From Clostridiaceae bacterium (GTDB lineage Bacteria; Bacillota; Clostridia; Saccharofermentanales; Saccharofermentanaceae), in assembly GCA_012728275.1 (NCBI GenBank), contig JAAYFK010000015.1, positions 1 through 64,000 on the forward strand: DNA of 64,000 nt, given 5' to 3'. A program made the translations under genes and the position numbers. Shown here piece after piece: positions 15,954 through 25,025 of this stretch. Each line of letters begins with the position of its first letter. Position 1 is the stretch's first letter. Under the pieces are notes generated by a model. The model did no database searches, was not told the origin of the DNA, and saw only the letters and a program-made list of their open reading frames with translations.

Positions 15954-18425
15954 TTACATATTTCTATAACTATCGTTTGGATAGAATCCTGAATCAAAGC
16001 AAACATTAATAAACTCAGGCGCATTAACGAAACCATTATAGACATCAAGTCTAGAAGCTCCACTATTAAGTCTGCTCATCCAATCGTTGTAACCTGCTGT
16101 ATCTGGTTCTCTATTGAGGAAGATTAAATATAGCATTCTTACGTATTGCTCATTGCTTACATTCAAGTTATTGAACTCTACACTAAAGAATACGCCATGA
16201 GCTACTGTATCTCCCGTTGAAGAACCACTTACTAACTGACTTGTCCAATAGTTTAGACCTTCAGTCTCAGGATTACGTCCAAGCGCGATAGTATACAATC
16301 TAGTAACGAACTCGTTAACCTTAACGGAATCTACGGGTGCAGGAGCGAAAGTTCTATATCCAGTGTACTGTGCTGTAGAAATTCCGTAACCATTACAAAT
16401 ACCTGCAAACTCTTGAGAGTTAACAAATCCAGCTAATACATAATCACGTGAATAGTGAGCTGCCAGCCTGTTCATCCAATCTTGCAATCCTGCAGAATCT
16501 GGCTCACGTCCTAGACATACTCTATATAGAGCTGTGATAAACTCCTCATCAGTGTAATTATGAGAAGTAAACTCAGTACTGTGACTTAGAGCAGCTGCAA
16601 CTTGAGGACCACTCATTACGCCCGCACCTAGCTGGCTAATCCAGTTACGAGTTCCACTTGTATCAATTGTTCTACCCAAGAAATTCTCATATAAAGAAAC
16701 AACAAACGGTCTATAACTCATATGAAGATCAACGTTGTCATCACTTGTGTATGAACCAACCCTAACACTATATCTACCAAGATAGTTTAAGCACTCCTGG
16801 CTATTAGCAATATTCGCATAAACAGTCATTCGACTATAACCAAAAGCTAAAGTGTTTAAATGAGTCGCTAATCCATCAGCCTCAACATTACGTCCTAAGA
16901 GTAATTGATACATCAGATCGATAAATTGAGAATCCGTTAATCCGCGAGCGTTAAACTCCGCCGAAGTAATAAATTCTACAATCATATCCACTGCTTCCTT
17001 ACCATTTGAAAGCTGAGTGGAACGTTCCACTAATTCGGCTGATGAAGGAGCTCTACCTAATGTCTTATCAAAAAGGAAAGTAACAAATGCATCATAGCAG
17101 TTTGTTGAAGTTGGAAGTGGTGAAGCTTCACTAGGCATATTTGAATAGACAGGAATACAAAATGTGAGTGCACTATTTAGTATTCCAGACTTTGAATATG
17201 CATTATACATAGTAACGGCCTCTGAATATGCTGATTGAGTAGCCGTCATGTATTGATGCGTGCAATCTGACGTCGCACTATCTGAAGCAACATTAAATCG
17301 CATGTAATAGATTGTATCCTGACCCTTGCTTACATAGTAATCATTAATCCATCTCGCACCGTTGACGATAGAAAGGCCTGGTGTGTTCCAAGGAATGTTG
17401 TAGCAAGAATTAAATGCTGGATCCAAGCCTAATCTAGCAAATTCCAATCCAACTCTAGAAGCAGATAGAACACTAGAATAAGCTCCTATGTTATAGAAAT
17501 TATAAACTCCCGAAGTTCCATTAGAAGAAGAACTACCTCGTGATCCACATTCTTGCAGTGCCCTCGCAGCTAAGAAAATACCATTAATCTGGCTTGCATC
17601 CTGTGCAATGGCAAAAATCTGCCTATAGTAGATAGGAGCATCTCCATTACCATAATTGGCTCTGGCATCACCCATAAATGAGCCTGCAAGCACAGGTTCA
17701 ATATTTCCCTCACCTATCGAAGCGGAACCAGTTTGATAATGCAAATCAAGGAATTGAAATATTCCATTATTAGTCATTTGATTCCTAGGATCCATATAAT
17801 AGGCAACAATTGCTCTCGAAGCATTAACCCAATTGGGAGAATCCACTACTCCTAAGAAGGACTGAGATATCCACGAAGGATCTTTATCGCTTTGAATAAG
17901 AGACTTGCCACTTGCCGTCTCCATATTAAGAACATCAGACCAAGAAAGGCCAGTATTCTCAGCAACAAACACCCAACTTGGATGTTCTATATGAAGAGAA
18001 CGAAGATATGGCTTATAGCTTTCTGGAAAACTAGCAATAGATGCTTCAAAAGCTGCATCTTGTATTGGAACAGAGCCTGCGTCCATTTGAACAAATTTTC
18101 CACAAACAAAACCTGTCTTAACTACCCCACTAATAATTACCTCTATCTTGTACCAAGTAGGACTACCTGATCCATCACCTGCGACTGCAGTTACGGTCTC
18201 AGTGACTGTAACTCTTGTACCAAGAGGCACTTGGGCAACAATATTAGCCTTGTCAGTAGCAGAGTCACGCATATTAACATATTGATTGCAGTTAATAATC
18301 TTCGCATTCGGCGTTGTATCAGCACTTATTCTTCCATTAGGAGCATATAAAAACAGTGTTGAGATAATACATAGTAACAAAAGAACTATGGTAAATGATT
18401 TAAGTGTTCGCTTTTGATTTCTCAT
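15954..18425 (-). CDS. Secreted SH3, glucosaminidase-like and DUF4214 repeat protein
   Basis: The 823-residue protein has a signal peptide (basic MRNQKRTLK then a hydrophobic core to about residue 35). A bacterial SH3-like domain follows (about 42-112, with YVNMRDSATDKANIVAQVPL). The middle part (about 120-420) resembles the GH73-type glucosaminidase domain: LAARALQECGSRG carries the candidate catalytic Glu and NTPGLSIVNGARWINDYY is typical. Residues 440-820 hold three tandem ~110-residue units, each with two LGR-type half-repeats, matching DUF4214. It is probably an exported peptidoglycan hydrolase held to the wall or a surface polymer by the repeats. DUF4214 function is poorly known. A TATAAT box at 18463-18468 lies upstream. 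Confidence 0.8.
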   Translation of the reverse strand: MRNQKRTLKSFTIVLLLLCIISTLFLYAPNGRISADTTPNAKIINCNQYVNMRDSATDKANIVAQVPLGTRVTVTETVTAVAGDGSGSPTWYKIEVIISGVVKTGFVCGKFVQMDAGSVPIQDAAFEASIASFPESYKPYLRSLHIEHPSWVFVAENTGLSWSDVLNMETASGKSLIQSDKDPSWISQSFLGVVDSPNWVNASRAIVAYYMDPRNQMTNNGIFQFLDLHYQTGSASIGEGNIEPVLAGSFMGDARANYGNGDAPIYYRQIFAIAQDASQINGIFLAARALQECGSRGSSSSNGTSGVYNFYNIGAYSSVLSASRVGLEFARLGLDPAFNSCYNIPWNTPGLSIVNGARWINDYYVSKGQDTIYYMRFNVASDSATSDCTHQYMTATQSAYSEAVTMYNAYSKSGILNSALTFCIPVYSNMPSEASPLPTSTNCYDAFVTFLFDKTLGRAPSSAELVERSTQLSNGKEAVDMIVEFITSAEFNARGLTDSQFIDLMYQLLLGRNVEADGLATHLNTLAFGYSRMTVYANIANSQECLNYLGRYSVRVGSYTSDDNVDLHMSYRPFVVSLYENFLGRTIDTSGTRNWISQLGAGVMSGPQVAAALSHSTEFTSHNYTDEEFITALYRVCLGREPDSAGLQDWMNRLAAHYSRDYVLAGFVNSQEFAGICNGYGISTAQYTGYRTFAPAPVDSVKVNEFVTRLYTIALGRNPETEGLNYWTSQLVSGSSTGDTVAHGVFFSVEFNNLNVSNEQYVRMLYLIFLNREPDTAGYNDWMSRLNSGASRLDVYNGFVNAPEFINVCFDSGFYPNDSYRNM

Positions 18426-18462
18426 AGTGACCTTTCTTTCAATCGTTAGTTTAGTAATGATA

Positions 18463-18468
18463 ATTATA
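18463..18468 (-). promoter_or_regulatory. Minus-10 box upstream of the DUF4214 gene
   Basis: TATAAT on the minus strand about 40 bases before the ATG at 18425. The nearest TTGAAA lies 21 bases further, too far for a standard minus-35. Confidence 0.45.
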
Positions 18469-18568
18469 CTACACTACTTGGCTTCTCCTTTTCAAAAAAA
18501 AGGCAATTATGAGACATACATGATAATATGATACTGTTGTAATCTATATGTAATAAGGAGATTCTTCT

Positions 18569-18859
18569 ATGGCTAGCAGAGTAGCAGTAATTGGCATTAT
18601 CATCGAGAACAAGCAATCGATAGAAGCCCTTAATCAAACGATTTCAATGTATTCCAAGTATATTGTCGGAAGAATGGGTATTCCATATCAAAGGCGTAAC
18701 ATCAGCCTAATCAGCATTTATGTAGATGCTCCATCCGACATTATTAGCGCACTCTCAGGTAAGCTTGGAAGACTAGAAGGCATATCGTGTAAGACTGCCT
18801 TTTCGAGCGCGATTTATGAAGATTTACTAGACGATTCCGACTTGAGTATAGACGTTTGA
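18569..18859 (+). CDS. TM1266-type ACT-like protein of the [FeFe] hydrogenase system
   Basis: The 96-residue protein has the ACT-like pattern of the TM1266 family, often annotated as an iron-only hydrogenase system regulator: RVAVIGIIIENKQSIEALNQ at the start, GRMGIPYQRRNISLISIYVD in the middle and an acidic tail. A strong AAGGAG precedes the ATG. It is followed 65 bases later by hydG on the same strand, the arrangement that gives the family its name. No ligand-binding residues can be pinned from sequence alone. A regulatory role is a family-level annotation, not something visible here. Confidence 0.85.
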   Translation: MASRVAVIGIIIENKQSIEALNQTISMYSKYIVGRMGIPYQRRNISLISIYVDAPSDIISALSGKLGRLEGISCKTAFSSAIYEDLLDDSDLSIDV

Positions 18860-18924
18860 TGTGCTAATAATATGTTGTAACTAATGAGGAAGTTTTTCTG
18901 ACTCAGAAGAAAGGACAAATTAAT

Positions 18925-20343
18925 ATGTACGATCCAAAATCTTTGAAGGCCGAAGATTTCATCAATGACGATGAAATTCAGGATACCCTTAAATATGCCG
19001 AGATGAACTCTGACAATCTCGAGCTAATCGATTCCATTATTGAGAAAGCAAAACTATCAAAAGGACTATCGCATAGAGAGGCCTCCGTTTTACTTGCTTG
19101 CGAGAACAAAGAACGCATCGCAAGGATGTATGATCTTGCCGAGGAAATTAAGAAAGAATTTTATGGCAACAGAATAGTAATGTTTGCCCCTTTATACTTA
19201 TCAAACTATTGTGTAAACGGCTGCGTATATTGCCCATACCACATAAAGAATAAGCATATTTGCCGTAAGAAGTTAACTCAAGAAGAAGTTAAGAAGGAAG
19301 TAGTTGCGCTTCAGGATATGGGCCACAAAAGACTTGCTATTGAAGCTGGAGAAGATCCTGTCAACAATCCTATCGAATATATTCTTGAATGTATCAAGAC
19401 AATCTACTCCATAAATCATAAGAATGGTGCAATTCGACGCGTTAACGTTAATATAGCTGCTACAACTGTCGAGAACTACAGAAAACTTAAGGATGCCGGT
19501 ATTGGAACTTATATTCTTTTCCAGGAAACGTACAACAAGAAGAGCTACGAGACTTTGCACCCTTATGGACCAAAGCATGATTACGACTATCACACAGAAG
19601 CTATGGATAGAGCGATGGAAGGCGGTATCGATGATGTCGGTATAGGCGCGCTTTTCGGACTAGAGCTTTATAAGTACGAGCTTGTTGGTCTTTTGATGCA
19701 CGCCGAGCATTTAGAGGCAGTCCACGGCGTCGGCCCACATACGATTTCGGTACCAAGAATTCGTCGTGCATATGATATTGACCCATCCTCTTTCGATAAC
19801 GGTATTGATGATGATACTTTCGCGAAAATATGCGCTATTCTGAGGCTTTCTGTTCCCTATACTGGTATGATTATCTCTACTCGTGAGTCAAAAGCTGTTC
19901 GCGAGAAGGTAATTCGATTAGGTGTTTCCCAGATTTCAGGAGCATCCAGAACAAGTGTTGGTGGCTACGCGGAGGATGAACCAGAAGAAGAGGACTCAGC
20001 TCAATTTGATGTATCTGACAAAAGAACTTTGGACCAAGTTGTTCATTGGCTCATGGATATGGGATATATTCCTTCTTTTTGCACGGCATGCTATCGAGAA
20101 GGAAGAACTGGCGACCGTTTTATGGCACTTTGTAAAGCAAAGCAAATTCAGAATTGCTGCCACCCTAATGCTCTCATGACCTTAAAGGAATACCTCATGG
20201 ATTATGCTTCTGAAGGCACTCGAAAAATTGGTGATAAGCTTATCCAAGATGAAATTGACAACATACCCAACGACAAGGTCAAAGCATTAGTCCGAGAGAA
20301 TCTCGTTAATATTGAGAGTGGTAAGCGCGACTTTCGATTCTGA
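18925..20343 (+). CDS. hydG: [FeFe] hydrogenase maturase HydG, radical SAM
   Basis: HydG cleaves tyrosine to supply the CO and cyanide ligands of the H-cluster. The 472-residue protein has the radical-SAM cluster motif C96-x3-C100-x2-C103 (NYCVNGCVYC) and the C-terminal auxiliary-cluster motif C-x2-C-x22-C beginning CTACYREGRTGDRF, which separates HydG from ThiH. The length is standard and an AAAGGAC site precedes the ATG. It follows the TM1266-type gene and probably shares its transcript. HydE, HydF and the hydrogenase itself are not in the window, so the set is dispersed in this genome. Confidence 0.95.
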   Translation: MYDPKSLKAEDFINDDEIQDTLKYAEMNSDNLELIDSIIEKAKLSKGLSHREASVLLACENKERIARMYDLAEEIKKEFYGNRIVMFAPLYLSNYCVNGCVYCPYHIKNKHICRKKLTQEEVKKEVVALQDMGHKRLAIEAGEDPVNNPIEYILECIKTIYSINHKNGAIRRVNVNIAATTVENYRKLKDAGIGTYILFQETYNKKSYETLHPYGPKHDYDYHTEAMDRAMEGGIDDVGIGALFGLELYKYELVGLLMHAEHLEAVHGVGPHTISVPRIRRAYDIDPSSFDNGIDDDTFAKICAILRLSVPYTGMIISTRESKAVREKVIRLGVSQISGASRTSVGGYAEDEPEEEDSAQFDVSDKRTLDQVVHWLMDMGYIPSFCTACYREGRTGDRFMALCKAKQIQNCCHPNALMTLKEYLMDYASEGTRKIGDKLIQDEIDNIPNDKVKALVRENLVNIESGKRDFRF

Positions 20344-20439
20344 CATAAGCATTCAAAATTGAGCATTGATTTCCTACTAGCGAATAGGTAGTATTTTTGA
20401 TAGATAATTTGTTTTTATACCAACTAGGAGGAAACACAT

Positions 20440-21312
20440 TTGACACAAGCACAATTCACGATTGAGGAAATCCCATTCTTTGATCCTATAAAAATAGCTA
20501 ATAGCGGCCAGTGCTTTAGATGGAAGATACTTGACGCCTCCCACGTTGAGCTCGTAGCACTGGGGAGATATTTGCAAATCGCTTACCTTGGTAGTGAGCG
20601 GTTTGCTTTTTCTTGCCCTCGAAGTGAATTTAATGACCTCTGGTATAACTATCTCGACCTTGCTCGTGACTACCATCAAGTCGCTGATTGCATCTTGCCC
20701 GATGACACATACTTGCGTGAAGCACTTGCATTTGGAGAAGGTATTAGAATACTTAATCAAGATCCTTTCGAGACCTTGATATGTTTCATCATCTCGCAAA
20801 GGCGCTCTATTCCTTCCATCACAACTTGTGTAGAAAGGCTTTGCGCATTGGCAGGGAGAAAAATTGATTTGCCTTTAGCTTCTTTGGAATCTCAAGAACT
20901 ATTCGTAAATCTCCCAGAAGAGAACTATTTTGCTTTCCCGAACTGCGAAGAAATCCTTAAACTAACTCCAGAGCAATTGGACAGTATTGGTGCTGGATAT
21001 CGAAAAGAATACATACTTCGTGCGTCCCTCGCTGTCTTTAGTAACGATGCTAATCTACAGTCCTGGTCTAATCTTAGTGATGAGAGCTTGTTCGAGAATC
21101 TGACAAGCCTTTATGGTGTTGGTAAGAAGGTTGCTAATTGTGTGATGCTTTTCGCGTACGCTAGATCCTCAAGATTTCCCATAGACGTATGGGTTCAAAG
21201 AATTATCGACAAATATTACGGCGGTTCTTACGACATCAATAGATATCCTAGTACCGCCGGAATAATGCAACAATTAATGTTCTACTACGAGAGAAACAAA
21301 TCGATTACTTAG
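20440..21312 (+). CDS. OGG1-type 8-oxoguanine DNA glycosylase
   Basis: The 290-residue protein resembles the OGG1 branch of HhH-GPD glycosylases, which excise 8-oxoguanine. The N-terminal domain has SGQCFRW near 22-28; the catalytic part has LYGVGKKVANCVMLF with Lys230 at the glycosylase/lyase position and Asp249 in FPIDVWVQRII. The start is a TTG at 20440 behind a perfect AGGAGG. The 3' end overlaps the opposing iorB end by 8 bases. It may share transcription with hydG, 96 bases upstream, although that gap has room for its own promoter. Substrate is inferred from the family; AlkA-type alkylbase activity is less likely given the sGQ-FRW motif. Confidence 0.88.
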   Translation: MTQAQFTIEEIPFFDPIKIANSGQCFRWKILDASHVELVALGRYLQIAYLGSERFAFSCPRSEFNDLWYNYLDLARDYHQVADCILPDDTYLREALAFGEGIRILNQDPFETLICFIISQRRSIPSITTCVERLCALAGRKIDLPLASLESQELFVNLPEENYFAFPNCEEILKLTPEQLDSIGAGYRKEYILRASLAVFSNDANLQSWSNLSDESLFENLTSLYGVGKKVANCVMLFAYARSSRFPIDVWVQRIIDKYYGGSYDINRYPSTAGIMQQLMFYYERNKSIT

Positions 21313-21910
21313 AAATTGCGTCTCTTCCCTTCTCAAAAGCGTCTATATTCGTAGGAATAACCTTAGGCTTACTTGCAAAAGCCTCATTGATTGACTCAAG
21401 CCACATTGCTTCTTCGACACCCATGAATTTGGAAAGACTACCAAGCATAACCATATTGACAGCCTTTGAAGTACCACTTTCCAATGCCAACTTAAGAGCA
21501 TCAATTTCAATAACCTTCGTAGAATCAATTGATCCTTCTTTCAAGGCATCATACGAATTTTGTGGATACTCTGTTTGACCTAAAAGAACAGGTAAAGACT
21601 TGATCTTCTGAGTATTAATAATCATAACGCCATTCTTCTTCAAAAGAGAAGCCCAACGAACAGACTCTATCTCCTCAAAAGAAAGCAAGAAGTCCGCACA
21701 ACCTTGCTCTATTATAGGGGAATTTACTTTCTTACCAATCTTAACGTAGGTAATAACTGAACCACCTCTCTGACTCATGCCATGAACCTCAGAAACCTTA
21801 ACATCAAGACCCATCTTCACGCTTAGAATTCCAAGAAGCTTGCCAGCTATTAAAGTTCCCTGACCGCCTACACCAGCTAGTACTATAGAAGCTTCAAAAT
21901 CCTTATTCAT
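21305..21910 (-). CDS. iorB: Indolepyruvate:ferredoxin oxidoreductase beta subunit
   Basis: IorB pairs with IorA to oxidise aryl pyruvates, formed from aromatic amino acids, to aryl-acetyl-CoA with reduction of ferredoxin. The ATG at 21910 with a GGGAAGAG site gives 201 residues; an in-frame ATG 14 codons upstream lies inside iorA. The POR gamma-type fold is shown by ASIVLAGVGGQGTLIAGKLL and SEVHGMSQRGGSVITYVKIG. It starts one base after the iorA stop, so the pair is translationally linked. Confidence 0.93.
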   Translation of the reverse strand: MNKDFEASIVLAGVGGQGTLIAGKLLGILSVKMGLDVKVSEVHGMSQRGGSVITYVKIGKKVNSPIIEQGCADFLLSFEEIESVRWASLLKKNGVMIINTQKIKSLPVLLGQTEYPQNSYDALKEGSIDSTKVIEIDALKLALESGTSKAVNMVMLGSLSKFMGVEEAMWLESINEAFASKPKVIPTNIDAFEKGRDAISK

Positions 21911-21911
21911 A

Positions 21912-23678
21912 TTACTCTTCCCCCTTAGCCAAAGCATCAAATTTGCATACATTTACGCAAAGACCGCAATTGTTACATGCTTCAAGATCGATAATAGGCT
22001 TTCTATCTTCGCCCATTACCAATGCAGGACACATAACTCTGCCACATGCACCACATGACTTGCACTTGTCGGTATCAAAAATTACGTTGACTCCCTTCTT
22101 AGCTCTGCCTGTTGGAATTAGAGCACAAGGTCTTCTAGCTATAACTACGGAAACCTCGTTCTTACTCATCTCCTCTTTAATTACTTTCTCGCAAGTAAAA
22201 GTATCAACCGGATCAACAACTTTTATCGAATTAACTCCCAAACTCTCGCACAGCTTCTCTAAATCAAGCTGAGGAGCCTTATCCAATCGAATGTTCATTC
22301 CTGTTGCTGGATTTTGTTGATGGCCAGTCATACCTGTTATTGAATTATCCAGAATAATCAGCGTCATTGAAGATTCATTATATACAGCGTTCAGCAAATT
22401 AGTGATACCCGAATGCATAAAGGTTGAATCACCAATAACAGCGACCGTCTTCTTGGAATCCTCACCGTCAGTAGCCTTATCGAAGCCATGAGCCATGCCA
22501 ACGGAAGCACCCATACATATGCATGCATCGACAGCTTGCATAGGAGGAAGTGCACCAAGAGTGTAGCAGCCAATATCTCCCATTACCTGAGCGTTTAGCC
22601 TATGCAATGCTAAGAATAAACCCTTATGTGGACATCCAGCGCAAAGCACAGGCGGACGGCTAGGAGCAATAGGAAGCTTTCCAGTCTCTATTCCTAATTC
22701 AGGAAGAGGCAAATCAGTAAGCGCGCTTCTTATCATTCTTGCTGAATACTCGCCTAACAGCGTGAAAAGCTTCTTTCCTTCACATTCAATACCATTTGCC
22801 TTAAGCTCTGTCTCAATAAAAGGATCAAGCTCTTCAACAACTATTAATCTATCTACTTTAGAGGCAAAATTCTTAATCAAATCAATAGGAAGAGGCCATA
22901 CCATACCTAGCTTAAATACAGAAGCAGATGGCAATGCATCACGCACATATTGATACGTAGCACCGGCCGTTACTATTCCTATTTGTGAATCATTTATCTC
23001 GATAGAATGTAATCCTGTCTTACCGCCGTCACTTACAACATCAGAAACAATCTTCTGTGTTCTATCTTCAACAACTACATGACGCTTAATCGCCATAGCA
23101 GGCATCATTACATTCTTAGCAACATCTTTCTTGTAATCCTTTACAAGACGAGGAAGCGGCTCAGACAATTCAACGATGCTTCTGGAATGAGAAACCCTTG
23201 TATGCAGTCTCAGCAAAACAGGAGTATCATACTTCTCCGAAAAATCAAAAGCATACTTCGTAAACACCTTACACTCTTCACTATCAGAAGGCTCAAACAT
23301 AGGAATCTTTGCTGCTCTAGCATAGTTTCTTGAATCTTGCTCATTTTGTGAGGAATGCATTCCTGGATCATCAGCTACGCAAAAAACCAGTCCACCATTT
23401 ACTCCCGTATAAGACACAGTAAACAGAGGATCAGCAGCAACATTCAAACCAACATGCTTCATGCATGTCATTGATCTCGCACCTCTTATCGAAGCTCCAA
23501 TTGCAACTTCAGCGCCAACCTTCTCGTTTGGTGCCCACTCACAGTATATCTCTTTATAATTAGCTATAGTCTCAGTTATCTCGGTACTAGGAGTACCAGG
23601 ATATGACGATACAACCTTAACGCCAGCCTCATAAGCTCCACGTGCTACAGCTTCATTACCTAATAGAATTTCTTTCAT
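21912..23678 (-). CDS. iorA: Indolepyruvate:ferredoxin oxidoreductase alpha subunit
   Basis: The 588-residue subunit has an N-terminal pyrimidine-binding domain (LLGNEAVARGAYEAGVKVVS, SYPGTPSTEI), a TPP-binding domain with GDIGCYTLG and VIGDSTFMHSGITNLLNAVY around 370-430, and a C-terminal ferredoxin domain with two [4Fe-4S] motifs, CKSCGACGRVMCP and CNNCGLCVNVCKF. This is the full IorA layout. The first cluster has the unusual CGACGRVMC spacing common to IorA. An AAGGAGG-like site precedes the ATG. It supports amino acid fermentation and ferredoxin reduction. Confidence 0.96.
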   Translation of the reverse strand: MKEILLGNEAVARGAYEAGVKVVSSYPGTPSTEITETIANYKEIYCEWAPNEKVGAEVAIGASIRGARSMTCMKHVGLNVAADPLFTVSYTGVNGGLVFCVADDPGMHSSQNEQDSRNYARAAKIPMFEPSDSEECKVFTKYAFDFSEKYDTPVLLRLHTRVSHSRSIVELSEPLPRLVKDYKKDVAKNVMMPAMAIKRHVVVEDRTQKIVSDVVSDGGKTGLHSIEINDSQIGIVTAGATYQYVRDALPSASVFKLGMVWPLPIDLIKNFASKVDRLIVVEELDPFIETELKANGIECEGKKLFTLLGEYSARMIRSALTDLPLPELGIETGKLPIAPSRPPVLCAGCPHKGLFLALHRLNAQVMGDIGCYTLGALPPMQAVDACICMGASVGMAHGFDKATDGEDSKKTVAVIGDSTFMHSGITNLLNAVYNESSMTLIILDNSITGMTGHQQNPATGMNIRLDKAPQLDLEKLCESLGVNSIKVVDPVDTFTCEKVIKEEMSKNEVSVVIARRPCALIPTGRAKKGVNVIFDTDKCKSCGACGRVMCPALVMGEDRKPIIDLEACNNCGLCVNVCKFDALAKGEE

Positions 23679-23735
23679 CAGAATCCTCCTTGAGATAGCG
23701 TCTCAACCATTGAAAATCTTTTTTTACACGCACGT

Positions 23736-23741
23736 ATTATA
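23736..23741 (-). promoter_or_regulatory. Minus-10 box of iorAB
   Basis: TATAAT on the minus strand about 58 bases before the iorA ATG. No clear minus-35 is visible. Confidence 0.45.
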
Positions 23742-23805
23742 CCACAATATAAACATACTTCTGTTGCTCAAAAAGCAAGTGGAACTCACTGTTTCTCTAT
23801 TCAAA

Positions 23806-23846
23806 AAGAATCCGTACTCGAATTCATTAGAACCTGAGTACGGATC
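23806..23846 (-). terminator. Terminator after the TspO-like gene
   Basis: On the minus strand ATCCGTACTC and GAGTACGGAT form a 10-bp stem with a 16-base loop, followed by TCTTTTTG. It lies 35 bases past the TspO-like stop codon. Confidence 0.85.
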
Positions 23847-23879
23847 TTGCAAATGACTATAGGCTTCGAAAATTTCAAA

Positions 23880-24671
23880 TTACTTTTTCGAAAATTTGGG
23901 GAGAACAGAGAAATTATTATGGATAAATTGAAACACAGCTACGATAATGAGGACTATCATGCCTACGAGAGATATTATTTGCAGGGTACCATATTCCCCA
24001 TTAAATCCAGCTGGCGATTTTAAGAATTGGTATATTCCAAAGTACGCCCAAGCTACTGGAAGTGGAAAAGCGGCATTTCTGATTCTCATAAGAACTACAA
24101 TAATTAGAACAATCGCGATTATCAGCATTATGATTCCCCAGGTCTCCTTAGATAAACCAAATCCGTCCCATTCAAGTTTAGTGAGCGCCGCAGCAATATT
24201 CACGACTGTAGCGATAAACAACCACCCGGAATAAATACCAAAACTTAATGGCAGTAGCCATTGTTTACCTTCGCTGACTTCAAGCAGCTTGGAGCAAATC
24301 AATACTAATGTAACCACAAAACCAAGTATAAATATTGAAGAAAGCTCTACTAGGACGAACGAAAACGCGACAATCCAAGCAATATTAATGACGCAGGAGA
24401 TTTTAAAAAGAAGTGAAATTTTATCAATAGCATTTTGATAATAAGAATCATTTTTTCTGACTATCATTACAATCACTGATATCAATAAGAGTATGTAGAT
24501 AACACTCCATATGCTGAAAGTAAACGGACTTGGAGTAATCAAGGTTAAATACCTATTAGAAATCTGTTTTTGAGTTAAACCGTTGATTAAGCCGACGGCA
24601 CCCAAAGTGTTTATTACTAGTGTGACAATTAGAAAAAGTGCATTGATCCATGCTTTCTTTAACTTATCCAT
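23880..24671 (-). CDS. TspO/MBR-like integral membrane protein
   Basis: The 263-residue protein has seven or so hydrophobic spans. PSPFTFSIWSVIYILLL near 46-62 and NIAWIVAF near 96-103 match the Pro-x-Pro-x-x-F-x-x-x-W and Asn-x-x-W signatures of TspO/MBR tryptophan-rich sensory proteins. It is longer than classic five-helix TspO (about 160 residues), with extra helices at the C-terminus, as in a subgroup common in Firmicutes. An AGGAG site precedes the ATG. It stands alone between a tRNA and iorA and has its own terminator. TspO proteins bind tetrapyrroles in other species; nothing here shows the ligand. Confidence 0.7.
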   Translation of the reverse strand: MDKLKKAWINALFLIVTLVINTLGAVGLINGLTQKQISNRYLTLITPSPFTFSIWSVIYILLLISVIVMIVRKNDSYYQNAIDKISLLFKISCVINIAWIVAFSFVLVELSSIFILGFVVTLVLICSKLLEVSEGKQWLLPLSFGIYSGWLFIATVVNIAAALTKLEWDGFGLSKETWGIIMLIIAIVLIIVVLMRIRNAAFPLPVAWAYFGIYQFLKSPAGFNGEYGTLQIISLVGMIVLIIVAVFQFIHNNFSVLPKFSKK

Positions 24672-24781
24672 AATTAATACTCCTTTCTAGCAACTCCAAA
24701 CCAACAAGCAATATTAAGTTTTATAGATATATTTTACTATATTGCATAAAGAAGAGCTACAGTTTATTCGAGTATATAACA

Positions 24782-24817
24782 TTAGGGCAACTGATACGAA
24801 TGTATCAATTGCCCTAA
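24782..24817 (-). terminator. Long hairpin downstream of tRNA-Leu
   Basis: TTAGGGCAA and TTGCCCTAA frame a nearly perfect stem extended by TGATAC/GTATCA around a four-base loop, six bases past the tRNA CCA. There is no strong U-tract, so it may act as an end-processing or weak termination signal. Confidence 0.6.
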
Positions 24818-24823
24818 CAATTA

Positions 24824-24906
24824 TGGTGCGGCCGACGGGACTTGAACCCGTATGATCTCTCACACGCCCCTCAAACGTGCGCGTCTGCCAGTTCCGCCAC
24901 GGCCGC
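24824..24906 (-). tRNA. tRNA-Leu (anticodon GAG)
   Basis: The minus strand folds as a class II tRNA. The acceptor stem pairs GCGGCCG with CGGCCGC, followed by discriminator A and an encoded CCA (24824-24826). The D arm has TGGCGGAACTGGCAGACGC, and the anticodon stem CACGT/GCGTG holds the loop TTGAGGG with anticodon GAG, which reads CUC and CUU. A variable arm and a standard GGGTTCAAGTCCC T arm complete it. A perfect sigma-A promoter lies 19 bases upstream. Confidence 0.97.
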
Positions 24907-24924
24907 GACTTAATAAGCACGGTA

Positions 24925-24953
24925 ATTATACTTTTCATCAATAGCAGTGTCAA
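24925..24953 (-). promoter_or_regulatory. Consensus promoter of tRNA-Leu
   Basis: On the minus strand TTGACA (24948-24953) and TATAAT (24925-24930) are exactly 17 bases apart. Both hexamers are perfect, fitting a stable-RNA gene. Confidence 0.92.
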
Positions 24954-24973
24954 TAACAATTAGGCATTAATGC

Positions 24974-25006
24974 AAAAAAAAGGCGACTCCGTTCCCAGAG
25001 TCGCCA
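24974..25006 (-). terminator. Terminator of the repeat surface protein gene
   Basis: On the minus strand GGCGACTC and GAGTCGCC form an 8-bp GC-rich stem with an 8-base loop, followed by seven T residues, 20 bases after the stop at 25026. Confidence 0.92.
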
Positions 25007-25025
25007 AATATATCAATTATCAATA

